Source: a bacterium
GTDB taxonomy: Bacteria; Oederibacteriota; Muellerivitia; Muellerivitales; Muellerivitaceae
Direction: 5' to 3'
Length of the DNA: 7,229 nucleotides
NCBI GenBank assembly: GCA_025980505.1
Contig: JAICXI010000085.1
Coordinates: 1-7,229 of the forward strand
Position numbers and translations under genes: made by a program. Numbering within the stretch: the first letter of the stretch is position 1; each line of letters opens with the position of its first letter. The notes below the pieces were generated by a model. The model searched no databases and was not told the origin of the DNA. It saw only the letters and a list, made by a program, of their open reading frames with translations. Below are positions 1-5,407 of the stretch, piece after piece.

Positions 1-64
1 AGCCATCCGCCTGTTCAAGGGTTGTGTGGCCTTGGGGCGCGCCGTTGAAAATCACCGCTTTCAT
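1..64 (-). CDS. Partial N-terminus of a probable flavodoxin-fold NAD(P)H/FMN oxidoreductase
   Basis: Only the first 21 codons lie in the window; the gene runs off the left edge. The peptide begins MKAVIFNGAPQGHTT. A short hydrophobic beta strand followed by an N-G-[AS]-P loop with nearby Gly and Thr is typical of the FMN phosphate-binding loop in NADPH-dependent FMN reductases and flavodoxin-like quinone reductases. The ATG is supported by a purine-rich ribosome site (GGAGGAAGG on the minus strand, about 8 bases upstream). The family is inferred from this loop alone, so another protein with a similar first strand is possible. A palindrome about 60-80 bases upstream suggests the gene is repressor-controlled. 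Confidence 0.5.
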   Translation of the reverse strand, partial: MKAVIFNGAPQGHTTLEQADG

Positions 65-123
65 TGGACCCCCTTCCTCCCTTCCCGGTTTGCAGCGGGA
101 TTATGAAGGAGGAAGGAAGGGGA

Positions 124-145
124 ACCTATGACCCGAATCATAGGT
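124..145. promoter_or_regulatory. Operator-like perfect palindrome upstream of the flavodoxin-fold gene
   Basis: The sequence ACCTATGA-N6-TCATAGGT is a perfect 8-bp inverted repeat with a 6-base spacer, 60-81 bases before the minus-strand ATG at 64. There is no T-tract beside it, so it does not look like a terminator. Size and placement fit the binding site of a dimeric repressor such as HxlR, MarR or TetR types, which often control NAD(P)H oxidoreductases; the regulator class is inference. On the minus strand one half contains TATGAT, which could act as a -10 element, but I found no good -35. The rest of the 65-230 gap holds only purine-rich GGAAGG runs and a T-rich stretch after the next gene's stop. 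Confidence 0.5.
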
Positions 146-230
146 GTGAATCTTTCGCAAAGGGATGGATCGGACTTTCGCGTAATGGCCGCGACAAAAA
201 TAAAAATCGGGCGGGAGAGGAGGCGTTGGT

Positions 231-821
231 TCAACTTTGAATCATGCCGAATCTTTTATTTTGGGAGGTCCGCTTTAAAAAGCTGTTCAAGCGCCGCTTG
301 AACTCCGCCGGACGTTTGCGGGCGCCTTCAATAAAGGCGACGCGGATGCGTTTGTAGGTATCGGGAAACTTCCGGAAATATTTCCAAGCCGTGGGGTCCG
401 CTTGAATCGCCCGCAGGATATCGGGTGGGAAGGTCCAGTCCTTGGGGTGGCGGAGGCCCCGCCGGGTGATTCGGGTACCGTGGCCCAAGGTCCCTTTCAA
501 GGCAACGAGGCCCGCGGGCGCCATCTTTCCCTCCCGGATCAGGCGGTGGACCCGGGCCTTGTTCATTTCCGAGCAAGGGGACCCGGGCTTGCGGGGCGTG
601 AACCGCTGGCAAAAACGGTCCCGGTCCAGTTTCTTGACCGTGGAGTCGATCCAGCCGAAACAAAGAGCCTGGTCCACTGCGTCGTTGTAGGCCAGGCGCG
701 GCCTGCCGCTGGCTTTGTTGTAGTAAACCAACCAGATTTCGCGGGCGGTCCTGTGGTTTTTCTTAAGCCAGGCCCGCCATTTCGCGGGGGTGTGGACGTA
801 AAGGGTTCGGGTGATTTCCAT
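231..821 (-). CDS. YdeI/OmpD-associated family protein
   Basis: This 196-residue protein carries the hallmarks of the YdeI/OmpD-associated family: YNDAVDQALCFGWIDS at residues 45-60, then a basic segment (QRFTPRKPGSP, 72-82) leading into MNKARVHRLIREGKM (86-100), and a C-terminal helical part from about 131 (FPPDILRAI, then W146 and Y148) through about 182 with a repeated K/R pattern. Length matches the usual 190-200 residues. There is no signal peptide or membrane segment, so it is probably cytoplasmic. Biochemical function is not established; some relatives are annotated as bacteriocin- or stress-protection proteins. The ATG at 821 is the only reasonable start, although its ribosome site is weak (AAGG, 8 bases away). 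It sits 218 bases downstream of the glycoside hydrolase stop, so co-transcription is doubtful. Confidence 0.85.
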   Translation of the reverse strand: MEITRTLYVHTPAKWRAWLKKNHRTAREIWLVYYNKASGRPRLAYNDAVDQALCFGWIDSTVKKLDRDRFCQRFTPRKPGSPCSEMNKARVHRLIREGKMAPAGLVALKGTLGHGTRITRRGLRHPKDWTFPPDILRAIQADPTAWKYFRKFPDTYKRIRVAFIEGARKRPAEFKRRLNSFLKRTSQNKRFGMIQS

Positions 822-860
822 AAAGAAAGCCTTAAAGGTTCTGACAAAACCTCCCTTAAC

Positions 861-887
861 CCCAGAGACAGGGAGGCACCGTTAAAC
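861..887. repeat. Degenerate intergenic repeat, copy A
   Basis: CCCAGAG, then GGAGGCAC, then GTTAAA. The CCCAGAG...GCAC...GTTAAA skeleton recurs at 958-980 with about 4 bases less between the blocks. It lies in the 218-base gap between the YdeI-family gene and the hydrolase. Function unknown. Confidence 0.4.
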
Positions 888-957
888 AAAAAGCTTTGAA
901 TTTACTGTTTTTTGGCTGCGTCTCTTTCACTTTAGAGGCGGAAATAAGACCCTATTG

Positions 958-980
958 ACCCAGAGGCACAGCGTTAAATT
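958..980. repeat. Degenerate intergenic repeat, copy B
   Basis: CCCAGAG followed by GCACAGCGTTAAAT. It shares its first and last blocks with copy A at 861-887. Its GCGTTAAAT end is identical to that of the unit at 5171-5194, about 4.2 kb away. Confidence 0.4.
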
Positions 981-1014
981 CATGTTTGTTTTTCGCGATT
1001 TTCAGGTCTTAGCT

Positions 1015-1039
1015 GTGTCTTCGTGCCTCCGTGGTTGTG
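1015..1039. repeat. Degenerate intergenic repeat, inverted unit C
   Basis: GTGTCTTCGTGCCTCCGTGG contains GTGCCTCC, which is the reverse complement of the GGAGGCAC core of copy A at 861-887. It abuts the stop codon of the glycoside hydrolase gene. No hairpin with a T-tract is formed, so it does not look like an intrinsic terminator. Confidence 0.35.
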
Positions 1040-2947
1040 TTACAGCTTTTTAAACTCCAGGTCCTTCACCAGCATCCGCCCCCGACCCTGGTGGGGGGGA
1101 ATGTAGAATTCCACGTCGCTTAAGGCCTGCAGGTCCAACAAGTCGTTGCCGTGCTGGTTGCCCCAACTCGTGCGGCGTTCCAGCTCGGACAGGTCCACGC
1201 GGTAGTTTTCCCACCGGCCCGTACCGGTGAGGGCCGGGAAGCTGTAGGATTCGCCGTCCGCGTCGCTCACGCCGCGGTAGGGGGGAAGGCCGGGGGCGCC
1301 CGAGCCCGATTCGGTCAGGTAAACCGTGAAGTTCAAGCCCTTGGGAACGAAGGCCTTGAAGTCGAAAAAGTTGTAGCCCCGCAGGTCCGTGACGTTGGGG
1401 CCCGTGGCCGCAAAGGGCCCCACGTTGGAATAACAGGAAGCCCCGCAACCCCAGCCCGTGCCGGACTCGAAGTCCAGGACCAGCGCGCCCGAGGTGGTGT
1501 TGGCCACGGCCTTGCCGCCGTTGGCGCCGTCGCCCCAGGTATCCACGTGGGCCGTGGAATCGATCTTCATATAAGTGCGCACCGGCGCCACGGTGACGCC
1601 TTCGTCGGAGCGCCGGTAATCCGGCTCGGCCGGTTCGGTGAATTGCTTGGGCGCGGGGATTTCCGCCTTTTGGTGGAGGGATGCCGCCTGGCGGTTGAGC
1701 CGGGCCTGTTCCCGCGTGAGCAGTGCATATTCACGGTCGTGGATGTCGACCAGGCCGTAATCGCAATCCTCTCCGTCGAAACGGCCCCGGGGGGATTCGT
1801 CGGCCCACTCGAACCAATGCAGGCCCACCACATAAGGGAGGTTCAAGAGCTGTCGGGCGAACCGGTCCAGGCGCTCCACGCGGTCCTTCTGGGTGGGCAC
1901 GGACACGTCGGCGCCGCGGGTGTTGGGGTCGCCGCTTTGGTTGTCCATGGCGCTGAAAGAATATTCGGTGATGAGGATGGGTTTTCCGGTCCGGATATAA
2001 AGGTTATCCATCAGGGTTTGGTCCGCGTCGCCGGACTTGGAGTAATGGTTCACGCTCACCACGTCGCAATACCTGCCGCAGGCTTCCGCCACTTCCCAGG
2101 GGGATTCCCCCGCGAACCGGACGCCCAGGATGAGGTGGTTCGGGTCCACGTCCCTCAGGGCCCGGGTGGCCACGGCGAAATAACGGTCGGCCACCAGCCC
2201 GGCCCAGGCGTTGGCCGCGGCTTTTTGCCTGCGGGTTTTCACCGATAGGGTTACGGGCCCTTCCAGTTCCCCGAAGGATTTCAAGCGCAGTCCCCAGGCC
2301 TCATCGAAGGCCCCGATGTCGCCGTGGTACCGCTCCTCCAGGAACCGCTTCAAGGCCTCCTTATTGGCGTCGTCCACGCCTGAGGCCGCGTACTTCTCCA
2401 GCAGGGTCTTTTGTCCGTCGGCTTTCCACCCGGCCTCGCCCCACCAGGGCAGTTCATTGTCCAGGAAATAGCCGATCAAAAAAGGGTCCTGCCGGAACCG
2501 GGAAGCCTTCTGGGCGTTTTCCTTCACCCGTTGCTCGAAGCCCTCGGTGAAAACCGAGTCCAATACCTTGTCCCAGGGGTTTCCCCGGGCGATGGAGAGC
2601 ATGTAAGTGAAGGGGAACTTCCGGCCCAGCAGGTCCTCGTCCGACCAGCTGCCGAGGGTGTTGAATCCCCATCTTTGCAGCCGGTGGAAAACGGCTTTCT
2701 CCCAGGCCTTCTTGTCCCCGCCGTACTGGTTTGGAACCGGGTTGTAATAGTCGCCGTTGGGTGCGCGGTAGGACTGGTCGCCGACGGCGTTGACGCCCAT
2801 GGAAAGGAAAAGCCCGCCCGAGGGGGCCGTGAACCAGGCCTTGCCGTCCTTCCATGCGACCTTGAAAAAGGAAGGGGAAGACCGGGCGCCGGCGGGAAGG
2901 AGAGACAGGGCAAGGCCGAAAAACCAAAAAGCAGCGGGTTTTTTCAA
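1040..2947 (-). CDS. Secreted agarase-like clan-A glycoside hydrolase with C-terminal beta-sandwich-like domain
   Basis: This 635-residue protein has a signal peptide (MKK, hydrophobic stretch to about residue 20, cut near A21 or S24). The (beta/alpha)8-type catalytic domain spans roughly 28-425. The motif GYFLDNELPWW (159-169) supplies the likely acid/base N164-E165, and ILITEYSFSA (325-333 region) the likely nucleophile E328, the two-glutamate pattern of clan GH-A; LHWFEWADE (376-384) resembles the late barrel strand. The DNE and ITEY contexts look closest to GH50-type beta-agarases, but substrate is inference. Residues about 455-635 form a beta-rich C-terminal module with a CxxxC pair (C501, C505), possibly carbohydrate-binding. 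The start is TTG, as no ATG lies upstream in frame; AGAAGG is 4 bases away. No transporter or other polysaccharide-use gene is adjacent, so it appears to be a stand-alone secreted enzyme. Confidence 0.8.
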   Translation of the reverse strand: MKKPAAFWFFGLALSLLPAGARSSPSFFKVAWKDGKAWFTAPSGGLFLSMGVNAVGDQSYRAPNGDYYNPVPNQYGGDKKAWEKAVFHRLQRWGFNTLGSWSDEDLLGRKFPFTYMLSIARGNPWDKVLDSVFTEGFEQRVKENAQKASRFRQDPFLIGYFLDNELPWWGEAGWKADGQKTLLEKYAASGVDDANKEALKRFLEERYHGDIGAFDEAWGLRLKSFGELEGPVTLSVKTRRQKAAANAWAGLVADRYFAVATRALRDVDPNHLILGVRFAGESPWEVAEACGRYCDVVSVNHYSKSGDADQTLMDNLYIRTGKPILITEYSFSAMDNQSGDPNTRGADVSVPTQKDRVERLDRFARQLLNLPYVVGLHWFEWADESPRGRFDGEDCDYGLVDIHDREYALLTREQARLNRQAASLHQKAEIPAPKQFTEPAEPDYRRSDEGVTVAPVRTYMKIDSTAHVDTWGDGANGGKAVANTTSGALVLDFESGTGWGCGASCYSNVGPFAATGPNVTDLRGYNFFDFKAFVPKGLNFTVYLTESGSGAPGLPPYRGVSDADGESYSFPALTGTGRWENYRVDLSELERRTSWGNQHGNDLLDLQALSDVEFYIPPHQGRGRMLVKDLEFKKL

Positions 2948-2981
2948 GGGGCCTTCTTTTGTTAAAGGATCAGCCTCCCCG

Positions 2982-2987
2982 AGTATA
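2982..2987 (-). promoter_or_regulatory. Candidate -10 element of the glycoside hydrolase gene
   Basis: On the minus strand TATACT (5 of 6 to the sigma70 -10) lies 34 bases upstream of the TTG start, predicting a leader of about 25-30 bases. No good -35 is seen 16-18 bases further up, so this is a weaker or activator-dependent promoter, or a chance match. Confidence 0.4.
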
Positions 2988-3026
2988 GTGGCCGTTTCCC
3001 CGCAAGGAAAGGGCGCTTGGGAGTGA

Positions 3027-3055
3027 TTGACGGGTTTCCCCGGGGTGGTGATAAT
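3027..3055 (+). promoter_or_regulatory. Sigma70-type promoter of the NTF2-like gene
   Basis: TTGACG (3027-3032) and GATAAT (3050-3055), each 5 of 6 to consensus, are separated by exactly 17 bases. Transcription should start near 3062, leaving a leader of about 70 bases. It points away from the hydrolase gene, making the 2948-3130 gap a divergent promoter region. Confidence 0.7.
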
Positions 3056-3064
3056 AACGCCTTC

Positions 3065-3109
3065 TTCCGGCAGGCCAACGCGGTGCGCACCGTTCCATCA
3101 GGGCCGGAA
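3065..3109 (+). promoter_or_regulatory. Folded 5' leader of the NTF2-like gene
   Basis: Just after the predicted transcription start, TTCCGGC (3065-3071) can pair with GCCGGAA (3103-3109). This closes a loop that contains an inner hairpin, CGGT-GCGC-ACCG (3081-3092), extended by AA/TT. The fold ends 7 bases before the Shine-Dalgarno AAGGGAG (3117-3123), which stays free. It may stabilise the mRNA or be a cis-regulatory element. It matches no riboswitch class I can recall, and chance pairing is possible in GC-rich DNA. Confidence 0.35.
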
Positions 3110-3130
3110 ATCCAACAAGGGAGATAAAGG

Positions 3131-3805
3131 ATGAAGAAACTTTTAGCAGGGTTGGGAATGTTGTTGTTGTTCGTTGCCCCTGTTCTCGCTCAAGACACAC
3201 AAGCCGCTTCCGATAACGCCGCGGACGCTTCCGCCGCCGCGCCGGTCGACCAGGCCGTCGCCAAGCCCGCTAAAAAGGCCAAGGCCAAGAAGTCCGGTGG
3301 GGACGAGAAGGGCATCAAGAAGACCTTCACCCAAGTCTCGGAGGCCTGGGCTTCCGGGGACGCCAAGGCCCTGGCCTCCCACTTCACCCCCGATTCCTCC
3401 CTCATCAACCCGATGGGCATGGAAGGCAACGGGCGCGCCGAAGTGGAAAAGGTCATTGAAGCCGAGATGGCCGGCCCCATGAAGGGCACCCAGCAGACTT
3501 TCGACGATTTCAACTTCACCTGGGTGATGCCCAATTTCGCCCTGGTGGATTGCACCGGTACGGTCACGGGGATGAAAAACGCCGACGGTACGGATGCCGA
3601 GCCCCTGAAGGTCCATGTTTACGGCGTGATCGTGAACCGGGGCCACGGCTGGCAAGCCCGGGCCATCCGCGCTTACGCCTTTTTGAAGCCCCCTGCCGCG
3701 GTTTCGGACGCTTCCGCCGCGCCCGCCGTCGATTCGGCCGCCGCCGCGTCGACCCCGTCCGCCGATGACCCGGCCGCCCCGTCCAAGGACGCCGGCAACA
3801 AGTAA
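3131..3805 (+). CDS. Secreted NTF2-like (SnoaL/DUF4440-type) protein with Ala/Pro-rich flanks
   Basis: The 224-residue product starts with a signal peptide (MKKLLAG, hydrophobic to VLA, likely cut after A20), so it is exported. A linker rich in Ala, Asp and Lys (21-58) follows. Then comes a single cone-shaped NTF2-like domain, about 60-188: a first helix with FTQVSEAWASGDAKALASHF (66-85), the PDSSLINP turn, and beta strands ending in HGWQARAIRAYAFLK (172-186). This pattern fits SgcJ/EcaC or DUF4440/SnoaL-like proteins, which include small-molecule binders and a few enzymes; the ligand cannot be told. The tail (189-224) is again Ala/Pro/Ser/Asp-rich. Start ATG is fixed by AAGGGAG 7 bases upstream. 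It has its own promoter and terminator, so it is monocistronic. Confidence 0.8.
   Translation: MKKLLAGLGMLLLFVAPVLAQDTQAASDNAADASAAAPVDQAVAKPAKKAKAKKSGGDEKGIKKTFTQVSEAWASGDAKALASHFTPDSSLINPMGMEGNGRAEVEKVIEAEMAGPMKGTQQTFDDFNFTWVMPNFALVDCTGTVTGMKNADGTDAEPLKVHVYGVIVNRGHGWQARAIRAYAFLKPPAAVSDASAAPAVDSAAAASTPSADDPAAPSKDAGNK
3222..3237 (+). repeat. Intragenic 16-base direct repeat, first copy
   Basis: CGGACGCTTCCGCCGC, in the N-terminal linker of the NTF2-like gene, is identical to 3705-3720 in its C-terminal tail. It encodes the ADASAA part of the Ala-rich linker. Confidence 0.8.
3705..3720 (+). repeat. Intragenic 16-base direct repeat, second copy
   Basis: This is an exact copy of 3222-3237, in the same reading frame, encoding SDASAA in the C-terminal tail. 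The two copies flank the folded NTF2-like domain. Confidence 0.8.
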
Positions 3806-3823
3806 CGGCGCCGTTTCCCGTTG

Positions 3824-3859
3824 AAAGCCTTTCCCCGTCGCCCGGGGGAAGGCTTTTTT
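3824..3859 (+). terminator. Strong intrinsic terminator of the NTF2-like gene
   Basis: AAAGCCTTTCCCC (3824-3836) pairs with GGGGGAAGGCTTT (3844-3856) to make a 13-bp stem with a single G-U wobble and a 7-base loop, ending in a T6 tract (3854-3859). It begins 18 bases after the stop codon. Confidence 0.93.
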
Positions 3860-3870
3860 GTTTCGGGCCC

Positions 3871-3883
3871 GGGAAGGGCTTTC
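3871..3883 (+). repeat. Second copy of the terminator 3' arm
   Basis: GGGAAGGGCTTTC can also pair over 13 bp (one wobble) with GAAAGCCTTTCCC at 3823-3835, which is the terminator's own 5' arm. It resembles the true 3' arm (CCCGGGGGAAGGCTTT at 3841 versus CCCGGGAAGGGCTTT at 3868) but has no T-tract. It lies within the upstream region of the thiO-like gene. Confidence 0.5.
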
Positions 3884-3897
3884 CTTGAACCGGCGAC

Positions 3898-3903
3898 TAT
3901 AAT
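3898..3903 (+). promoter_or_regulatory. Consensus -10 element of the thiO-like gene
   Basis: A perfect TATAAT lies 33 bases before the TTG start. No -35 match is found at 16-18 bases' distance. The nearby TTGAAC (3885-3890) is only 7 bases away, too close to serve. Confidence 0.5.
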
Positions 3904-3936
3904 GAACTTCTTTTCAAAACCACCGGAGGAACCGCT

Positions 3937-5076
3937 TTGTCCAATCGCCGTATCCTGATCGTGGGCGGGGGCGTGATCGGCCTTTCCATCGCCGAGCACC
4001 TTTTGCGCCGGGGCGTGGCCTGCACCCTGCTGGACCGGGGGCCTTTTGCCAAGGAGGCTTCCTGGGCCGGGGCCGGTTACCTGGACCTGCGCAGCTGTGC
4101 CCGCGTGGGCGGCGCCTTCTTCGACTTGTGCCGCAGGTCCCACGGCCTTTTTCCCGAATGGGTGGAACGGCTTAAAAAGGAAAGCGGCGTGGACCCGGAA
4201 CTTCTGGATTCGGGCAGCCTGGACGTGGCCTTCAACGATGAGGAAGAAAGCGCCCTCCGCCGGATGGAGGCCAGCCTCGGGGCTTTCGGACTTTCCGGGG
4301 AATGGCTCACCCCCTCCCAGGCGCTCCAACGGGAACCCCGGCTTTCCCCCAAGGCCAAATCGGCCTTTTACCTCAAGGAAACCCACCAGGTGCGGCCGCC
4401 CCGCCTGACCCGCGCGCTGATCCAAGTGCTTCAAAAGGGGGGCGCCCTTTTGAGGGAAGTGGAACCGGTGGAGGACTTCCTGCTGAAAGGGAACAAGTTC
4501 GTGGGCCTGCGGACGACCAAGGGGGTCATTGAAGGCGACGGAGTGGTCCTGGCGTCGGGGGCCTGGTCCGGGCTTCTGGCCGGGAAAATGGACCGCCCGC
4601 TGCCGGTCAGGCCCTTCCGGGGGCAGGTGGTCATGTTCCGCACCAAGCCCGGGACCTTGAAGCACATCCTCTTCACCGGCATCCAAAAGGCCTTCACTTA
4701 CCTGGTGCCGCGCCGGGACGGCCACATTTACGTGGGCAGCACCCTGGAGGACGCGGGGTTCGACAAGTCCACGAGCCCGGAAGGCATGGAAAAACTCAAG
4801 GCCGGGGCGGCCAAGATCCTGCCGTCCCTGTCCCAACAGCTTATCGAGGACACCTGGGCGGGCTTGAGGCCCGGGTCGGTGGACGGCTGGCCCTACCTGG
4901 GGGCGGTCCCCGGGCTGGAAGGCGTGTGGCTGGCCACGGGGCATTTCACCCACGGCATCCTTTTGTCCCCGGCCACGGGCCTTTTGATGTCGCAAGCGGT
5001 GATGGGGGAAAGGCCGGCCATGGATTTAAGCGCCTTCGCCCCGGACCGGGAGCCGCACCCGGTGGCCGGGCTTTAA
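3937..5076 (+). CDS. thiO: ThiO-like glycine oxidase (FAD-dependent DAO family)
   Basis: This 379-residue protein begins with a Rossmann FAD-binding motif, ILIVGGGVIG (6-15), with D33 at the end of the second strand to hold the adenosine ribose. It continues with the DAO-family fold: ASWAGAGYL (41-49), a substrate domain in the middle, VVLASGAWS (203-211) near the second FAD contact, and the C-terminal AGLRPGSVDGWPYLG (308-322) and ATGHFTHGILLSPATG (333-348). R311 in GLRPG aligns with the carboxylate-binding Arg of glycine oxidases. ThiO oxidises glycine to dehydroglycine (iminoacetate) and hydrogen peroxide for the thiamine thiazole ring. No thi genes are nearby, so another small amino acid substrate cannot be excluded. 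The TTG start is decided by GGAGGA (3925-3930), 6 bases upstream. Confidence 0.85.
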   Translation: MSNRRILIVGGGVIGLSIAEHLLRRGVACTLLDRGPFAKEASWAGAGYLDLRSCARVGGAFFDLCRRSHGLFPEWVERLKKESGVDPELLDSGSLDVAFNDEEESALRRMEASLGAFGLSGEWLTPSQALQREPRLSPKAKSAFYLKETHQVRPPRLTRALIQVLQKGGALLREVEPVEDFLLKGNKFVGLRTTKGVIEGDGVVLASGAWSGLLAGKMDRPLPVRPFRGQVVMFRTKPGTLKHILFTGIQKAFTYLVPRRDGHIYVGSTLEDAGFDKSTSPEGMEKLKAGAAKILPSLSQQLIEDTWAGLRPGSVDGWPYLGAVPGLEGVWLATGHFTHGILLSPATGLLMSQAVMGERPAMDLSAFAPDREPHPVAGL

Positions 5077-5121
5077 CGCTTTCCCGTCAGCTTCAATTTT
5101 GGCAACGGTTCAGTCGACTCT

Positions 5122-5146
5122 CATCCCCCTCTTCCAGAGGGGGATG
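5122..5146 (+). repeat. Perfect 11-bp hairpin after the thiO-like gene
   Basis: CATCCCCCTCT-TCC-AGAGGGGGATG is a perfect inverted repeat with a 3-base loop, starting 45 bases past the stop codon. There is no T-tract directly after it (the nearest T run is at 5168-5173), so it is a poor intrinsic terminator. It may instead protect the mRNA 3' end or be a dispersed palindromic element. Confidence 0.6.
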
Positions 5147-5170
5147 CTTATGGGATGAAAAGTTACGTTT

Positions 5171-5194
5171 TTTCTTTGCGTCTTGGCGTTAAAT
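5171..5194. repeat. Degenerate intergenic repeat, unit D
   Basis: TTTCTTTGCGTCTTGGCGTT followed by AAAT. Its GCGTTAAAT end is identical to copy B (958-980). Its style resembles short intergenic phrases I have seen in unrelated environmental bacterial genomes; this is recollection, not a database result. Confidence 0.35.
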
Positions 5195-5333
5195 GCCCGA
5201 ACCATCACCCCTTTTGAATTCTCACGCTTATCCGCGAAAAATCCTCAAAATTTAGTTCAAGATGCACTTCACGGATAGGCCCATGGATTTTAAATGACGG
5301 GAATTTGCGGTTTGTGGGAACCCCAGTCCTCCA

Positions 5334-5361
5334 TTCAAAATGAGATGGATTCGTCTATAAT
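5334..5361 (+). promoter_or_regulatory. Sigma70-type promoter of hldD
   Basis: TTCAAA (5334-5339, 4 of 6) and a perfect TATAAT (5356-5361) are 16 bases apart. Transcription would start near 5368, about 40 bases before the hldD ATG. Confidence 0.6.
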
Positions 5362-5407
5362 GACCCTTCCATTTACCTGGAAAGCCTATTCCCGCTAAGG
5401 ATCAACC

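Larger units (their letters stand above)
5077..5407 (+). other. 331-base intergenic region between thiO-like gene and hldD
   Basis: This gap holds a perfect hairpin (5122-5146), a degenerate repeat (5171-5194) and, at its right end, a promoter for hldD (5334-5361). The middle part (about 5195-5330) is AT-richer than the genes around it and shows no ORF with a ribosome site. A loose inverted repeat (CTTATCCG at 5227-5234 against CGGATAGG at 5272-5279) is present but weak. I see no RNA gene or mobile-element end. Confidence 0.7.

Noticed and set aside
151..161. CTTTCGCAAAG mini-palindrome as a terminator or operator
   Set aside because: Only a 4-bp stem with a 3-base loop and no T-tract; expected by chance.
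1151..2248. 365-codon open frame on the plus strand inside the glycoside hydrolase gene
   Set aside because: It is antisense to a convincing enzyme and its composition (Val, Gly, His, Arg, Ala) is that of a shadow frame; no ribosome site or domain.
3885..3903. TTGAAC plus TATAAT as a complete promoter for the thiO-like gene
   Set aside because: The spacing is only 7 bases, far from the 16-18 needed; only the -10 is kept.
3673..4995. 440-codon open frame on the minus strand opposite the thiO-like gene
   Set aside because: It covers the antisense of a clear FAD oxidase, has no recognisable domain, is rich in Gly/Pro/Arg/His/Gln as expected of a GC-rich shadow frame, and spans the terminator.
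5193..5255. 20-codon ORF starting ATGCCCGAACC in the thiO-hldD gap
   Set aside because: No Shine-Dalgarno site, no similarity I recognise, and it begins inside a degenerate repeat.
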